This document shows positions 16,757 through 23,982 of a stretch of DNA of 35,178 bases, piece after piece. Every line of letters begins with the position of its first letter. Within the stretch, counting starts at the first letter, position 1. Source of the DNA: Anaerolineae bacterium (lineage in GTDB: Bacteria > Chloroflexota > Anaerolineae > Aggregatilineales > Phototrophicaceae). Below the pieces are notes generated by a model. That model saw only the letters and a list, made by a program, of their open reading frames with translations. It searched no databases and was not told the DNA's origin. The position numbers and the translations under genes were made by a program. The stretch is from assembly GCA_016789005.1 (NCBI GenBank), contig JAEURA010000056.1:1-35178 (forward strand). The letters run 5' to 3'.

Positions 16757-17461
16757 ATGACACAGCCAACCGTTGCAGAGCTTCAGGCGCGCTGGGCGAA
16801 AATCCGCGTCGCCAATATCTACGACACGCTGGACAAGATGGGCTACCCCAACCAGTGCCTCGACCTGGGCATTCGCCCGCTCTTCCCGCACACCCACCTG
16901 GCGGGGCAGGCGGTCACGCTGCGCGGCGCGGCGGTCCCGGTGGTGCGCGGCGAGCCGGATGGCGTGTTCGTCAGCGAGCAGGTCGACTATTTCAAGAAGC
17001 TGCGCGAGATGGTCTATCCCGGCTGCGTGGTCGTGCTGGAATGCGGCGGCGAGGCGCATGTCGGCAAGTTCGGCGAAATGACCAGCTGGGCGCTTCAGCA
17101 GCGCGGCGCACGCGGCATGGTCCTGGACTCGTACATCCGCGATTCCTGGGGGCTGGAAGCGATTCCGAACTACACCGTCTGCGCGCGCGGCACATCGCCG
17201 ATCGAGTCGGCGCAGCGCTGGCGGATGGTGTCGATGAACGAGACCGTCGGCATGCCGGGCACGCTGACCACCCGTGTGCGCGTCGATCCGGGCGACTGGA
17301 TCGTCGGCGAGGCGGACGGCGTGGTGGTCGTGCCGCAGCGCATCGCGATGGAGGCGCTGGTGCTGGTCGAAGACCTGGAACGCCGCGAACAGGGGATGCG
17401 CGAAGACCTGGCGGCGGGCATGCCGTTCGAGGATGCTTATGAGAAGTGGGGACGGGCGTAA
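16757..17461 (+). CDS. RraA-family protein (HMG/oxaloacetate-aldolase-like fold)
   Basis: 234 aa. Members of this family include RNase E inhibitor RraA and 4-hydroxy-4-methyl-2-oxoglutarate/oxaloacetate aldolases. Visible motifs: EAHVGKFGEMTSW (the substrate loop), MVLDSYIRD (124-129, the conserved D/R-D metal and substrate residues) and the closing VDPGDWIVGEADGVVVVP. With the catalytic R-D present and no obvious RNase E context, an aldolase or lyase role is more likely than RNase regulation (inference). CAGGAGAACCTT precedes the ATG. The C-terminal helix (VEDLERREQGMREDLAAGM) extends slightly beyond minimal RraA proteins. The neighbour upstream is the divergent tRNA. A weak hairpin without a T-run (17467-17487) follows the stop. 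Confidence 0.9.
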   Translation: MTQPTVAELQARWAKIRVANIYDTLDKMGYPNQCLDLGIRPLFPHTHLAGQAVTLRGAAVPVVRGEPDGVFVSEQVDYFKKLREMVYPGCVVVLECGGEAHVGKFGEMTSWALQQRGARGMVLDSYIRDSWGLEAIPNYTVCARGTSPIESAQRWRMVSMNETVGMPGTLTTRVRVDPGDWIVGEADGVVVVPQRIAMEALVLVEDLERREQGMREDLAAGMPFEDAYEKWGRA

Positions 17462-17563
17462 GTTCAGACGGCGCGGCGACCGCCGTCAGCAGATTACACA
17501 TTGTTTACAATTCCTGCGGGAGTTCTGAACCGCGCTCCAGCATCCTTAGGGTGTTGAACGTGA

Positions 17564-17595
17564 TCATGCAGCGAACCGGGTTACGGTCTGCATGA
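17564..17595. promoter_or_regulatory. Inverted repeat just upstream of the Gly-rich exported protein
   Basis: TCATGCAG and CTGCATGA are perfect 8-bp arms 16 nt apart, ending 22 nt before the ATG at 17618. It could be an operator or a leader hairpin; the spacer itself contains AACCGGGTT, a small palindrome. Confidence 0.45.
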
Positions 17596-17617
17596 CCTAA
17601 CATCAGGAGCGCAGAAG

Positions 17618-18187
17618 ATGAACAAGACACTGAAGAGAACCGCCGCAGCCCTGGGCGTGGCGAGCTTGATTGTGGTGGGAGCGGCGTCGGCGCAGGATAC
17701 GACCACGACCGCGCCCGCCGCCGAAGATGCCGCCGTCGTTCAGGATCAGACCAGCAGCCGCGCCATCATGCTCAATCTGGTGCTGGAATACACCGGGCTG
17801 GATCAGGCTGGGCTGCAAGAGGCGCTGGCGAACGGTTCGACCCTCACCGAGCTGATCGAAGCGAACGGCAGGACGGTCGAAGACTTCACGGCAGCGGTGC
17901 TGGCGGAATACGACGTTCAGGCGGCGGATCGCCGGCTCCAGTTCGAGGAGAACCTGGCGGCGGTGCTCGGCGGGGAGCAGACCTCGCTGCGCGGGCTGGG
18001 CTTCGGGCGCGGCGGCTTTGACGGACTGCCCGGCGGTGACTTCGGCGGGCGCGGCGGTATGCCCGGCATGAATGATTTCGGCGGACGCGGTGGACGCGGG
18101 CACGGCGGACCTGGCTCTCAGGGTGCGCCGGACACCTCCGATAGTTCGAGCGACAGTGCCACCGACAGCGCCACCGACGGCGCGTAA
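17618..18187 (+). CDS. Small exported protein with Gly-rich and Ser/Asp-rich tail, unrecognised
   Basis: 189 aa. Signal peptide 1-25 (LGVASLIVVGAASA|Q). A helical middle (about 45-110) includes LDQAGLQEALANGSTLTELI and ANGRTVEDFTAAVLAEYDV, a pattern seen in small bacterial envelope proteins where paired helices repeat. The tail (about 125-170) is rich in Gly, Arg, Phe and Asp (GRGGFDGLPGGDFGGRGG) and ends in a Ser/Thr/Asp run (DTSDSSSDSATDSATDGA). No enzyme motif. CAGGAG precedes the ATG and a strong terminator follows, so it is a single-gene unit and likely abundant. Function unknown; a disordered surface protein or metal-binding protein are possibilities only. Confidence 0.75.
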   Translation: MNKTLKRTAAALGVASLIVVGAASAQDTTTTAPAAEDAAVVQDQTSSRAIMLNLVLEYTGLDQAGLQEALANGSTLTELIEANGRTVEDFTAAVLAEYDVQAADRRLQFEENLAAVLGGEQTSLRGLGFGRGGFDGLPGGDFGGRGGMPGMNDFGGRGGRGHGGPGSQGAPDTSDSSSDSATDSATDGA

Positions 18188-18232
18188 CGCAGCATCCCCG
18201 GCGTAATCCCCAGATACCTCCCTCTCCTGTCG

Positions 18233-18267
18233 CCCCCCTCTTCGTTTTCACGAAGAGGGGGGTTTTT
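18233..18267 (+). terminator. Intrinsic terminator
   Basis: Stem CCCCCCTCTTCG/CGAAGAGGGGGG (12 bp perfect), 6-nt loop, then TTTTT. It sits 45 nt after the stop of the Gly-rich exported protein. Confidence 0.85.
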
Positions 18268-18298
18268 GAATGCCTGTCGCCGAAGCCACGAACTGGAA

Positions 18299-18333
18299 GG
18301 AATGAGGAAGGAGGGATGAGGAATGAGGAATGA
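18299..18333 (+). repeat. Heptamer tandem array (GGAATGA, 5 units)
   Basis: Five consecutive 7-bp units, three of them exactly GGAATGA and two with a single change, purine-only except for one T per unit. Short tandem heptamers of this kind are common between genes in some bacteria. Confidence 0.7.
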
Positions 18334-18365
18334 AGGTCTGTGATGGCGCTTTCTCCCATTCCTGA

Positions 18366-18489
18366 TCTCGTATCTTTTCAACGGACGAGCGGCCGGCGGG
18401 CGAGCCGCCGGCTCGCCCCTACGGCGTGTTGGTTGTAGGGGAGACCTGGCGGCTCTCCCGCTCGTGGGCAACGTTTGAGATCTGGCTTT
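18366..18489 (-). repeat. Twin-hairpin dispersed repeat, copy A
   Basis: Read on the minus strand: a conserved head (CTAAAG...TCTCAAACG...CCACGAGCGGGAG), a first hairpin ending CTCCCCTAC, a 12-nt centre, GTAGGGGCGAGCC opening a second hairpin, and an end with GATACGAG. The other copies are at 25140-25245 and 34940-35046. The head begins at the stop codon of the GyrI-like gene. Confidence 0.7.
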
Positions 18490-19114
18490 AGGACCGGGCG
18501 AACGGCTGACGGAGGACCGTCTTCATCTTCTCCGGCGGCGTGCGGCGCGGGTCGCTCAGGTAGATTTCGTGGTGTTTGCCGCTGAGCGCCCAACCGTTCC
18601 GGGCGATGTGATCGTGCAGGCGGGCGATGGTCGGACCTTCGGCATCGTAAGGTCCGATGTGCATGATCTGGACCGCCTCCCCTTCGTCGTAGAGCGCGAA
18701 GCGCAGGTCGTCGAGCAGCGCCGGCGCGGGTTTGCCTTTGGCGGCGCGCTGGCGGGCGCGTTCGACCAGCGCCGCATCCACCGTCTCCGGTTGGAGGATC
18801 ATCAGCGTCCAGATGAAGCGGTCTTTGTCGGCAGAGGTCAGCTGAAAATCCTCGACCGGCGCGCCGGCGAACGTCCACAGCCCTTCCAGCGGCATGACGG
18901 TGAAGACCTCACCCGCCTCCTTGGCGAGCGCACGGACGGCATACGCCAGTCCGTAGAGCGCCCCCACCGCATCCCGATAGCGCCGCGCGGTGTTCGGGTC
19001 GCCGCTGCCGTCGATCATCAGGTAACGCAGCGGCGGGACGGAGATCGCGCTCACCGCCCTGGCGGAAGGCGCGTACAGCGATTTGAGAGTCTGCTTCAGA
19101 TCGAGCGTCGGCAT
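18488..19114 (-). CDS. GyrI-like small-molecule-binding protein
   Basis: 208 aa, cytoplasmic. SOUL/GyrI-like effector-binding fold without a DNA-binding domain: VPPLRYLMIDGSGDPNTA near the start, FTVMPLEGLWTF, and the family tail VQIMHIGPYDAEGPTI with KHHEIYLSDPRRTPPEKMK. Stand-alone GyrI proteins bind, and in some cases hydrolyse, lipophilic or cyclopropanoid compounds. The ATG at 19114 has GGAGGAG 6 nt before it and is chosen over upstream starts. It is divergent from a WYL-domain regulator, with a perfect palindrome between them, a common pairing that suggests the regulator controls this gene. Confidence 0.88.
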   Translation of the reverse strand: MPTLDLKQTLKSLYAPSARAVSAISVPPLRYLMIDGSGDPNTARRYRDAVGALYGLAYAVRALAKEAGEVFTVMPLEGLWTFAGAPVEDFQLTSADKDRFIWTLMILQPETVDAALVERARQRAAKGKPAPALLDDLRFALYDEGEAVQIMHIGPYDAEGPTIARLHDHIARNGWALSGKHHEIYLSDPRRTPPEKMKTVLRQPFARS

Positions 19115-19167
19115 GGTGTGCTCCTCCATCCTCTTCAACAGCGTCAGTTTCCTGTAGCATAGGCATC

Positions 19168-19192
19168 ATTCCTGACATCCTTTGTCAGGAAT
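19168..19192. promoter_or_regulatory. Operator palindrome between GyrI-like and WYL genes
   Basis: ATTCCTGACA and TGTCAGGAAT, 10-bp perfect arms with a 5-nt spacer, centred in the 118-bp divergent gap. The TGACA-N-TGTCA form suits a dimeric HTH regulator of the YafY/WYL type. Confidence 0.75.
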
Positions 19193-19232
19193 AGCATGAG
19201 GGTTGGGCGCTGTTTTCGGCTTGGAGGCGACC

Positions 19233-20219
19233 ATGAGGGCGGACCGGCTGCTGACCATGATCCTGCTGCTTCAGCGCGAGGGGCGGATGACCGCCCGGCG
19301 GCTGGCGGAGGCGCTCAGCGTGACCGAACGCACCATCTACCGCGACATCGAAGCGCTCAACTATGCCGGCGTCCCGGTCTACACCCGCAGCGGACCGGAT
19401 GGCGGCTGTTTTCTCGATGACGAGTACCGTGCCGGCTTGCACTGGTTCACCGGGGCGGAGCTGCAGGCGCTGCTGGCGGGCGGATCCGCCGCGCCGCTGA
19501 GCGCCCTGGGCATGGAGCAGGCTGCTGAAAGCGCCGTCCTCAAGCTGCTGGCGCTGGCTCCCAGCCGGCGGCAGCAGGAGGCGGCGCTGATGCGTCAGCG
19601 GCTTTACCTGGACCCCTCGGAATGGTATGGCGCGGCGGAGGACGAACCCGATCTGCAGGCGCTGAAAGAGGCGGTCTGGGATGACCGCTGGATCGACGCC
19701 GACTATGAGAACTGGGAAGGCGAACGCGCGCGGCGGACCCTGGCAGCTTACAGCCTGGTCTACAAGGCGGGGCGCTGGTATCTGGTCGCCGCCAGCCGGC
19801 GGTCGGGCGCGATGCGCACCTATCGCGCCGCGCGCCTGCGGGAGGTGCGTCTGCTGCCGGACCGCTTCGAACGGGATCGAGCATTCGACATCGCCGCCTA
19901 CTGGCGCGACGCGGCGGTGGAATTCGCCGGGCGCATCCCGACCTACCCCGTCGTGCTGCGTGTGCCGGAAAGCGCGCTGATCTATTTCCGCACCGTGCTG
20001 CCCGGTCGGGGCGAAATTCTCGAAACAGTGGGCGGCAGGGTGATGCTGAGGGTAAACTATACGGTGTTTGAAGAAGCGCGCGCCAGCGTGCTGGGGTTGG
20101 GCGCAGACGCCGAGGTGATCGAGCCGGCGGAACTGGGCGCGGCGGTGCTTGAACAGGCGCGGGCGATTGTGGCAAAACATGAAGCAGGCATGCAGAAGAC
20201 CATCAACAAGGTGACGTGA
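19233..20219 (+). CDS. YafY-type HTH regulator with WYL domain
   Basis: 328 aa. Winged helix at 1-60 (LLLQREGRMTARRLAEALSV, TERTIYRDIEALNYAGVPVY, GPDGGCFL). WYL ligand-binding domain about 135-225 (YSLVYKAGRWYLVAASRRSG, MRTYRAARLREVRLL), then a C-terminal WCX-like extension (about 235-325). WYL domains bind nucleic acids or small ligands. The ATG at 19233 has GGAGG 6 nt before it and is preferred over an upstream TTG. Likely to bind the palindrome at 19168-19192 and control both the divergent GyrI-like gene and its own operon, which includes the oxidoreductase 3 nt downstream. Confidence 0.92.
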   Translation: MRADRLLTMILLLQREGRMTARRLAEALSVTERTIYRDIEALNYAGVPVYTRSGPDGGCFLDDEYRAGLHWFTGAELQALLAGGSAAPLSALGMEQAAESAVLKLLALAPSRRQQEAALMRQRLYLDPSEWYGAAEDEPDLQALKEAVWDDRWIDADYENWEGERARRTLAAYSLVYKAGRWYLVAASRRSGAMRTYRAARLREVRLLPDRFERDRAFDIAAYWRDAAVEFAGRIPTYPVVLRVPESALIYFRTVLPGRGEILETVGGRVMLRVNYTVFEEARASVLGLGADAEVIEPAELGAAVLEQARAIVAKHEAGMQKTINKVT

Positions 20220-20222
20220 ACG

Positions 20223-21209
20223 ATGCGACTCATTCAATGCGGTCTGGGCGGCATGGGCGCCCACTGGATCAGGATGCTGCGCGATCAGTCCGAATTCGAG
20301 GTCGCCGCCTTCGTCGAGATCAACCCGGAGACGGCGCGGCGGCGCGCTGAAGAGTACGACCTCGATGCGAAGCGTATCTATCTGTCGCTGGAAGCGGCGC
20401 TGGCATCGGTAGAAGCCGATGCCGTCCTGGATGTCACGCCGCCGGACGCGCATCGTCCGGTCGCCTTCACGGCGCTGGATGCCGGTCTGCCGGTGCTGGC
20501 GGAAAAGCCGCTGGCGGGGACGCGGGCGGACGCCGAGGCGATTGTCGAGAAGAGCAGCCGCACCGGCGTGCTGCACATGGTGGCGCAGAACTACCGCTAC
20601 TCGCCGGTCGCCCAGACCGTCCGGCGGGCGCTGGACGCCGGCGACCTGGGTCCGGTCGGAGCGGTCAGCGTGCGTTTCTTCAAGGGACCGCATTTCGGCG
20701 GCTTTCGCGAGATCATGGCGCACCCGCTGATCGTCGATATGGCGATTCACCACTTCGATATGATGCGCTTCTTCCTGGGCGGCAGCCCGGTCGAAATCTA
20801 TGCGCGCAGCTGGAATCCTCCCTGGAGCTGGTTCCAGGGCGACGCTTCGGCGGCGGTGACCGCCCGTTTCGAAAGCGGCGCGGTCGTCAGCTACACCGGC
20901 TCGTGGTGTTCGCAGGGGCAGGAGACGCCCTGGAACGCCGACTGGCGCTTCGACTGCGCCGACGGGGTGCTGACGCTTCAGGACGACCGGATTTATGTGC
21001 AGCGGCGCGGACAGACGGCGCGCGAGGAAATCCTGCCGCTGAAGATGGAACGACAGGCGCAGGCGTATCTGCTGCACGAGTTCTATCAGGCGGTGACGAC
21101 CGGGACGACGCCTGCCACGACCTGCCAGGACAACCTGAACACGGTCAATTTCGTCTTCGACGTGGTGCAGTCCTGCGCGACGGGTGAGGTGGTGCGGCGG
21201 GAGCAGTAG
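20223..21209 (+). CDS. Gfo/Idh/MocA family oxidoreductase
   Basis: 328 aa NAD(P)-dependent dehydrogenase, usually acting on sugars, inositols or amino sugars. Rossmann start MRLIQCGLGGMGAHW (G7-x-G9-G10-x-G12), the family motif AEKPLAG (E94-K95-P96), and IVDMAIHHFDMMRFF with H176, H177 and D179 near the active site. The C-terminal alpha/beta domain has PWNADWRFDCADGVL. It starts 3 nt after the WYL regulator stop, with AAGGTGA inside that gene as ribosome site, so the two are co-translated. Substrate unknown; the sugar-binding protein downstream is on the opposite strand. A strong terminator follows. Confidence 0.92.
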   Translation: MRLIQCGLGGMGAHWIRMLRDQSEFEVAAFVEINPETARRRAEEYDLDAKRIYLSLEAALASVEADAVLDVTPPDAHRPVAFTALDAGLPVLAEKPLAGTRADAEAIVEKSSRTGVLHMVAQNYRYSPVAQTVRRALDAGDLGPVGAVSVRFFKGPHFGGFREIMAHPLIVDMAIHHFDMMRFFLGGSPVEIYARSWNPPWSWFQGDASAAVTARFESGAVVSYTGSWCSQGQETPWNADWRFDCADGVLTLQDDRIYVQRRGQTAREEILPLKMERQAQAYLLHEFYQAVTTGTTPATTCQDNLNTVNFVFDVVQSCATGEVVRREQ

Positions 21210-21245
21210 AGATGAAGCGCGGCACGGTCTTTCTTTGACCGCAGG

Positions 21246-21291
21246 CGCTGGTCGGGGCGTGATCTGGTGCGCCCCGACCAGCGTTTTATTT
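21246..21291 (+). terminator. Intrinsic terminator of the oxidoreductase operon
   Basis: Perfect 14-bp stem (CGCTGGTCGGGGCG with its complement), 10-nt loop, then TTTTATTT. No T-run on the minus strand, so it acts for the plus strand and not for the convergent binding-protein gene. Confidence 0.88.
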
Positions 21292-21301
21292 GACCCGAAG
21301 C

Positions 21302-22618
21302 CTACTGGCTGTCGGCGAGCGCCTGTTCCGCGCCAGCCTGAAGGATGCCAACGGCCTCTTCAACCGACATGCCGTTGCTGGTGACGTTGGCAATCGCCTC
21401 GCTGATCAGCCCGCGCACCGTGCCCTGCGCCGAAATCGAGGGACCGCTGTACAGCCGGACGCCCGAACTCAGGATGTCGTTGACGACGGTGAAATACGGG
21501 AAGATCTGCGGCGAACCGAACGCCGCTTCATCGGTCAGCGTCGCCTGCCCGGCGCGCGAAGCGCCGAAATAACCCGTGCTGCTGCTCCACAGCGCGCCGG
21601 CTTCCGGGGCGACCAGCGACTTCAGGAACAGCCACGAGGCGACCTGTTCTTCCGGCGTACCGCCGACCAGGATGATGCTGGGGATGAAGACCTGAAGCAC
21701 TTCCTGACCTTCGGCGTGCGGGAAGGTCATGACCGACCATTCCGCCTCATAACCGCTGTCCACGAACGCCTGCACGGTGAAGGTGAAGCCCGCCGTGCTG
21801 GTGGCGAAGAACGGGTTCAGCCCGCGCGCGAAGTCCGCCTGCTCGGCGAAGCGCTCGGCGGGGATGTAGGCGCAGCCCTGGGCATACAGGTCGGCGTAAA
21901 GCTGGAAGGCGTTGACGACCGGTTCGCTGTCGAAGACGTAGTTTTCGCCGTCGAAGATCACGCCGCCCTGGCTGGCGACCCACGATTCGAACAGCGAGGA
22001 GTCGGTGGTGATCGGATAGCCCTGCACGTCTTCGCCGTTGGGACCGGTGTAGTTCGCCGCCGCGCACGCCTGCGCCTTGAAGTCGTCCCAGTTGCGGGCG
22101 GGACCATCGAAGCCGAGTTCGCTCAGCAGCGTCTGGTTATAGGCGAGCACCTGCGCTGAGGTCTGGTGCGGGAAGGCGACGATTTCGCCGCTGGGCAGGC
22201 TGTTGAAGGGCAGCAGGTCGCTGCGATAGTCGTCCGCCATGTCGCCCAAGCCCCAGGCGGCGCTGTCCAGGAAGGGGCGCAGGTCCTGCGCCGCGCCATC
22301 GCGGAAGTAGCTGGCGGCGTCGTTGCCGAAGCCGGCGACCAGGTTGGGCAGTTCGCCGCTGACGATGCCGGCGTTGACCAGGTTGCGGATGTCGTTGTAG
22401 TTGCCCTGGGCGATGGCTTCGACGGTGATGCCATACTCGTTGGTGCTGTTGAACTGTTCGACCAGCGCGGTCATGGTCTCCGCCTGGACGTTGGTGAACT
22501 GATGCCAGTAGGTGATGGTCACACCGGTCGGGTCCACCGATTCCAGGTCGCTCTGCGCGGCGGTCACGCCGACGCCCAGCGCCAGGAGTACGAGGACGAG
22601 AAGAAGTGCTTTACGCAT
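21302..22618 (-). CDS. Sugar ABC transporter substrate-binding protein (orphan)
   Basis: 438 aa extracellular solute-binding protein, family 1 (MalE-like). Signal peptide 1-21 (ALLLVLVLLALGVGVTAA|Q), then VTITYWHQFT (first strand), LVEQFNSTNEYGITVE, NLVAGFGNDAASYF, SGEIVAFPHQTSAQVLAYN and GTPEEQVASWLFLKSL. There is no lipobox Cys, so it would be released or held by the permease rather than lipid-anchored. The ATG at 22618 has GGAGAG 6 nt upstream. No permease or ATPase of the sugar type is in the window, so it must use components encoded elsewhere. Typical substrates are sugars, or glycerol-3-phosphate; the specificity is not readable. Confidence 0.92.
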   Translation of the reverse strand: MRKALLLVLVLLALGVGVTAAQSDLESVDPTGVTITYWHQFTNVQAETMTALVEQFNSTNEYGITVEAIAQGNYNDIRNLVNAGIVSGELPNLVAGFGNDAASYFRDGAAQDLRPFLDSAAWGLGDMADDYRSDLLPFNSLPSGEIVAFPHQTSAQVLAYNQTLLSELGFDGPARNWDDFKAQACAAANYTGPNGEDVQGYPITTDSSLFESWVASQGGVIFDGENYVFDSEPVVNAFQLYADLYAQGCAYIPAERFAEQADFARGLNPFFATSTAGFTFTVQAFVDSGYEAEWSVMTFPHAEGQEVLQVFIPSIILVGGTPEEQVASWLFLKSLVAPEAGALWSSSTGYFGASRAGQATLTDEAAFGSPQIFPYFTVVNDILSSGVRLYSGPSISAQGTVRGLISEAIANVTSNGMSVEEAVGILQAGAEQALADSQ

Positions 22619-22785
22619 TGAGTTCTCTCCTGTTTTCAGGTTATCTACCACCATTGTGGCGGATCAACGCCGATTAGTCTAGCACCCCAAGTTTAAAACT
22701 TGTGGTTGTTCGATTATGGGGGCGCGTACTGATAGAATGCGCGTCCTGTTTGACTCGATTCATCACGCATGGAGGAACCGCAAGC

Positions 22786-23907
22786 ATGGAGAAGCATCCC
22801 CCTGGAATCAAACCGGAATCGTGGGTTGTTTCGGCGGGGCGCGCTTCCGAGCCGGGCGCGCCGCTGAACGTCCCGCCGATCCCCGCATCGAACTTCATCA
22901 TCGGCACAGGACGCGCCTACTCGCGCGATGATGGCACGCCCACCTGGGAAGCCCTCGAAGAAGTCGTCGGCGGGCTGGAATCGGGAAAAGCGCTGGCGTT
23001 CGCCTCCGGTATGGCTGCCATCGCCGCCGTGTTCGATCAGCTTGCGGTTGGCGCAGTGGTGGCGCTGCCCGATGACTGCTATCAAGGGGTTGCCGGTCTG
23101 GCGGCGGCGGGCGCTGAAAGAGGACGCTGGTCCGTGCAGCGCGTGGCAGTGGAGGATACGGCAGGTTGGATTCGTGTCTGCGCCGCCGCCGACCTGATCT
23201 GGCTGGAATCTCCTTCTAACCCCCTGCTCACGGTCGCCGATCTCGAAGCCATCTGCGCAGCGCCCCGCAAGCCCGGCGCGATTGTCGCTGTGGACAACAC
23301 TTTCGCCACGCCGCTGAATCAGCAGCCCCTCGAATTCGGCGCGACTCTATCGCTGCAATCGGCGACCAAGTTCATCGGCGGTCACTCCGATTTGCTCGCT
23401 GGTATCGCCACGACACGAGACGACGCCCTGTGGCACGCCCTCAGGAGATCGCGCGAGCTGACGGGCGCAACGCCGGGCATCCTCGAAGCGTTTCTTGCCG
23501 TTCGCGGCGTGAGGACGCTGGCGCTGCGCCTGCAGCGCGCCCAGCAAACGGCGCTGGCGCTGGCGGAACGGCTGGAGCAGCACCCGCTGGTGGCGCGCGT
23601 CCGCTATCCCGGCTTGCCCTCGCATCCGACACATGCCACTGCCCGGCGGGTGCTCAGGGGCTTCGGAACCATCATTTCGTTCGATCTGCGGGGTGGGGCG
23701 GAATTCGCCGATGCCGTCTGCGGAAATGTCCAGCTCATCCGCCACGCCACCAGTCTTGGCGCGGTCGAATCCACGATGGAGCGTCGCGCGGCGATCCCCG
23801 GTCAGGGACATCTGCCCCCGTCGCTCATACGACTCAGCGTCGTCATCGAAGACGCCGATGATCTCTGGAACGAACTGGACTCGGCGATTCGCGCGGCAGC
23901 ACCGTGA
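22786..23907 (+). CDS. PLP-dependent Cys/Met metabolism enzyme (cystathionine gamma-synthase/lyase family)
   Basis: 373 aa fold-type I enzyme. The PLP-binding lysine is K195 in LQSATKFIGGHSD; D170 in VAVDNTFATP pairs with the pyridine nitrogen; SGMAAI (74-79) grips the phosphate; ESPSNPLL and the C-terminal LIRLSVVIEDADDLW are family signatures. Possible reactions are gamma-replacement (cystathionine, homocysteine), gamma-elimination of cystathionine, or methionine gamma-lyase; the sequence alone does not decide. The chain is slightly shorter than the usual 380-400 aa, mostly at the N terminus. The ATG at 22786 has GGAGGA 9 nt upstream. Divergent from the sugar-binding protein and without other sulfur genes nearby. 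Confidence 0.92.
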   Translation: MEKHPPGIKPESWVVSAGRASEPGAPLNVPPIPASNFIIGTGRAYSRDDGTPTWEALEEVVGGLESGKALAFASGMAAIAAVFDQLAVGAVVALPDDCYQGVAGLAAAGAERGRWSVQRVAVEDTAGWIRVCAAADLIWLESPSNPLLTVADLEAICAAPRKPGAIVAVDNTFATPLNQQPLEFGATLSLQSATKFIGGHSDLLAGIATTRDDALWHALRRSRELTGATPGILEAFLAVRGVRTLALRLQRAQQTALALAERLEQHPLVARVRYPGLPSHPTHATARRVLRGFGTIISFDLRGGAEFADAVCGNVQLIRHATSLGAVESTMERRAAIPGQGHLPPSLIRLSVVIEDADDLWNELDSAIRAAAP

Positions 23908-23982
23908 CGCATCGTACGGTTGGACGCCCCGAACAGCGTCCCCAGGCATCCCGTGCGCCCCACGACGGATGCCGGGTGCGGC

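Noticed and set aside
19185..21077. 630-codon minus-strand open frame across the WYL regulator and oxidoreductase
   Set aside because: Shadow of two well-supported plus-strand genes; composition typical of antisense translation.
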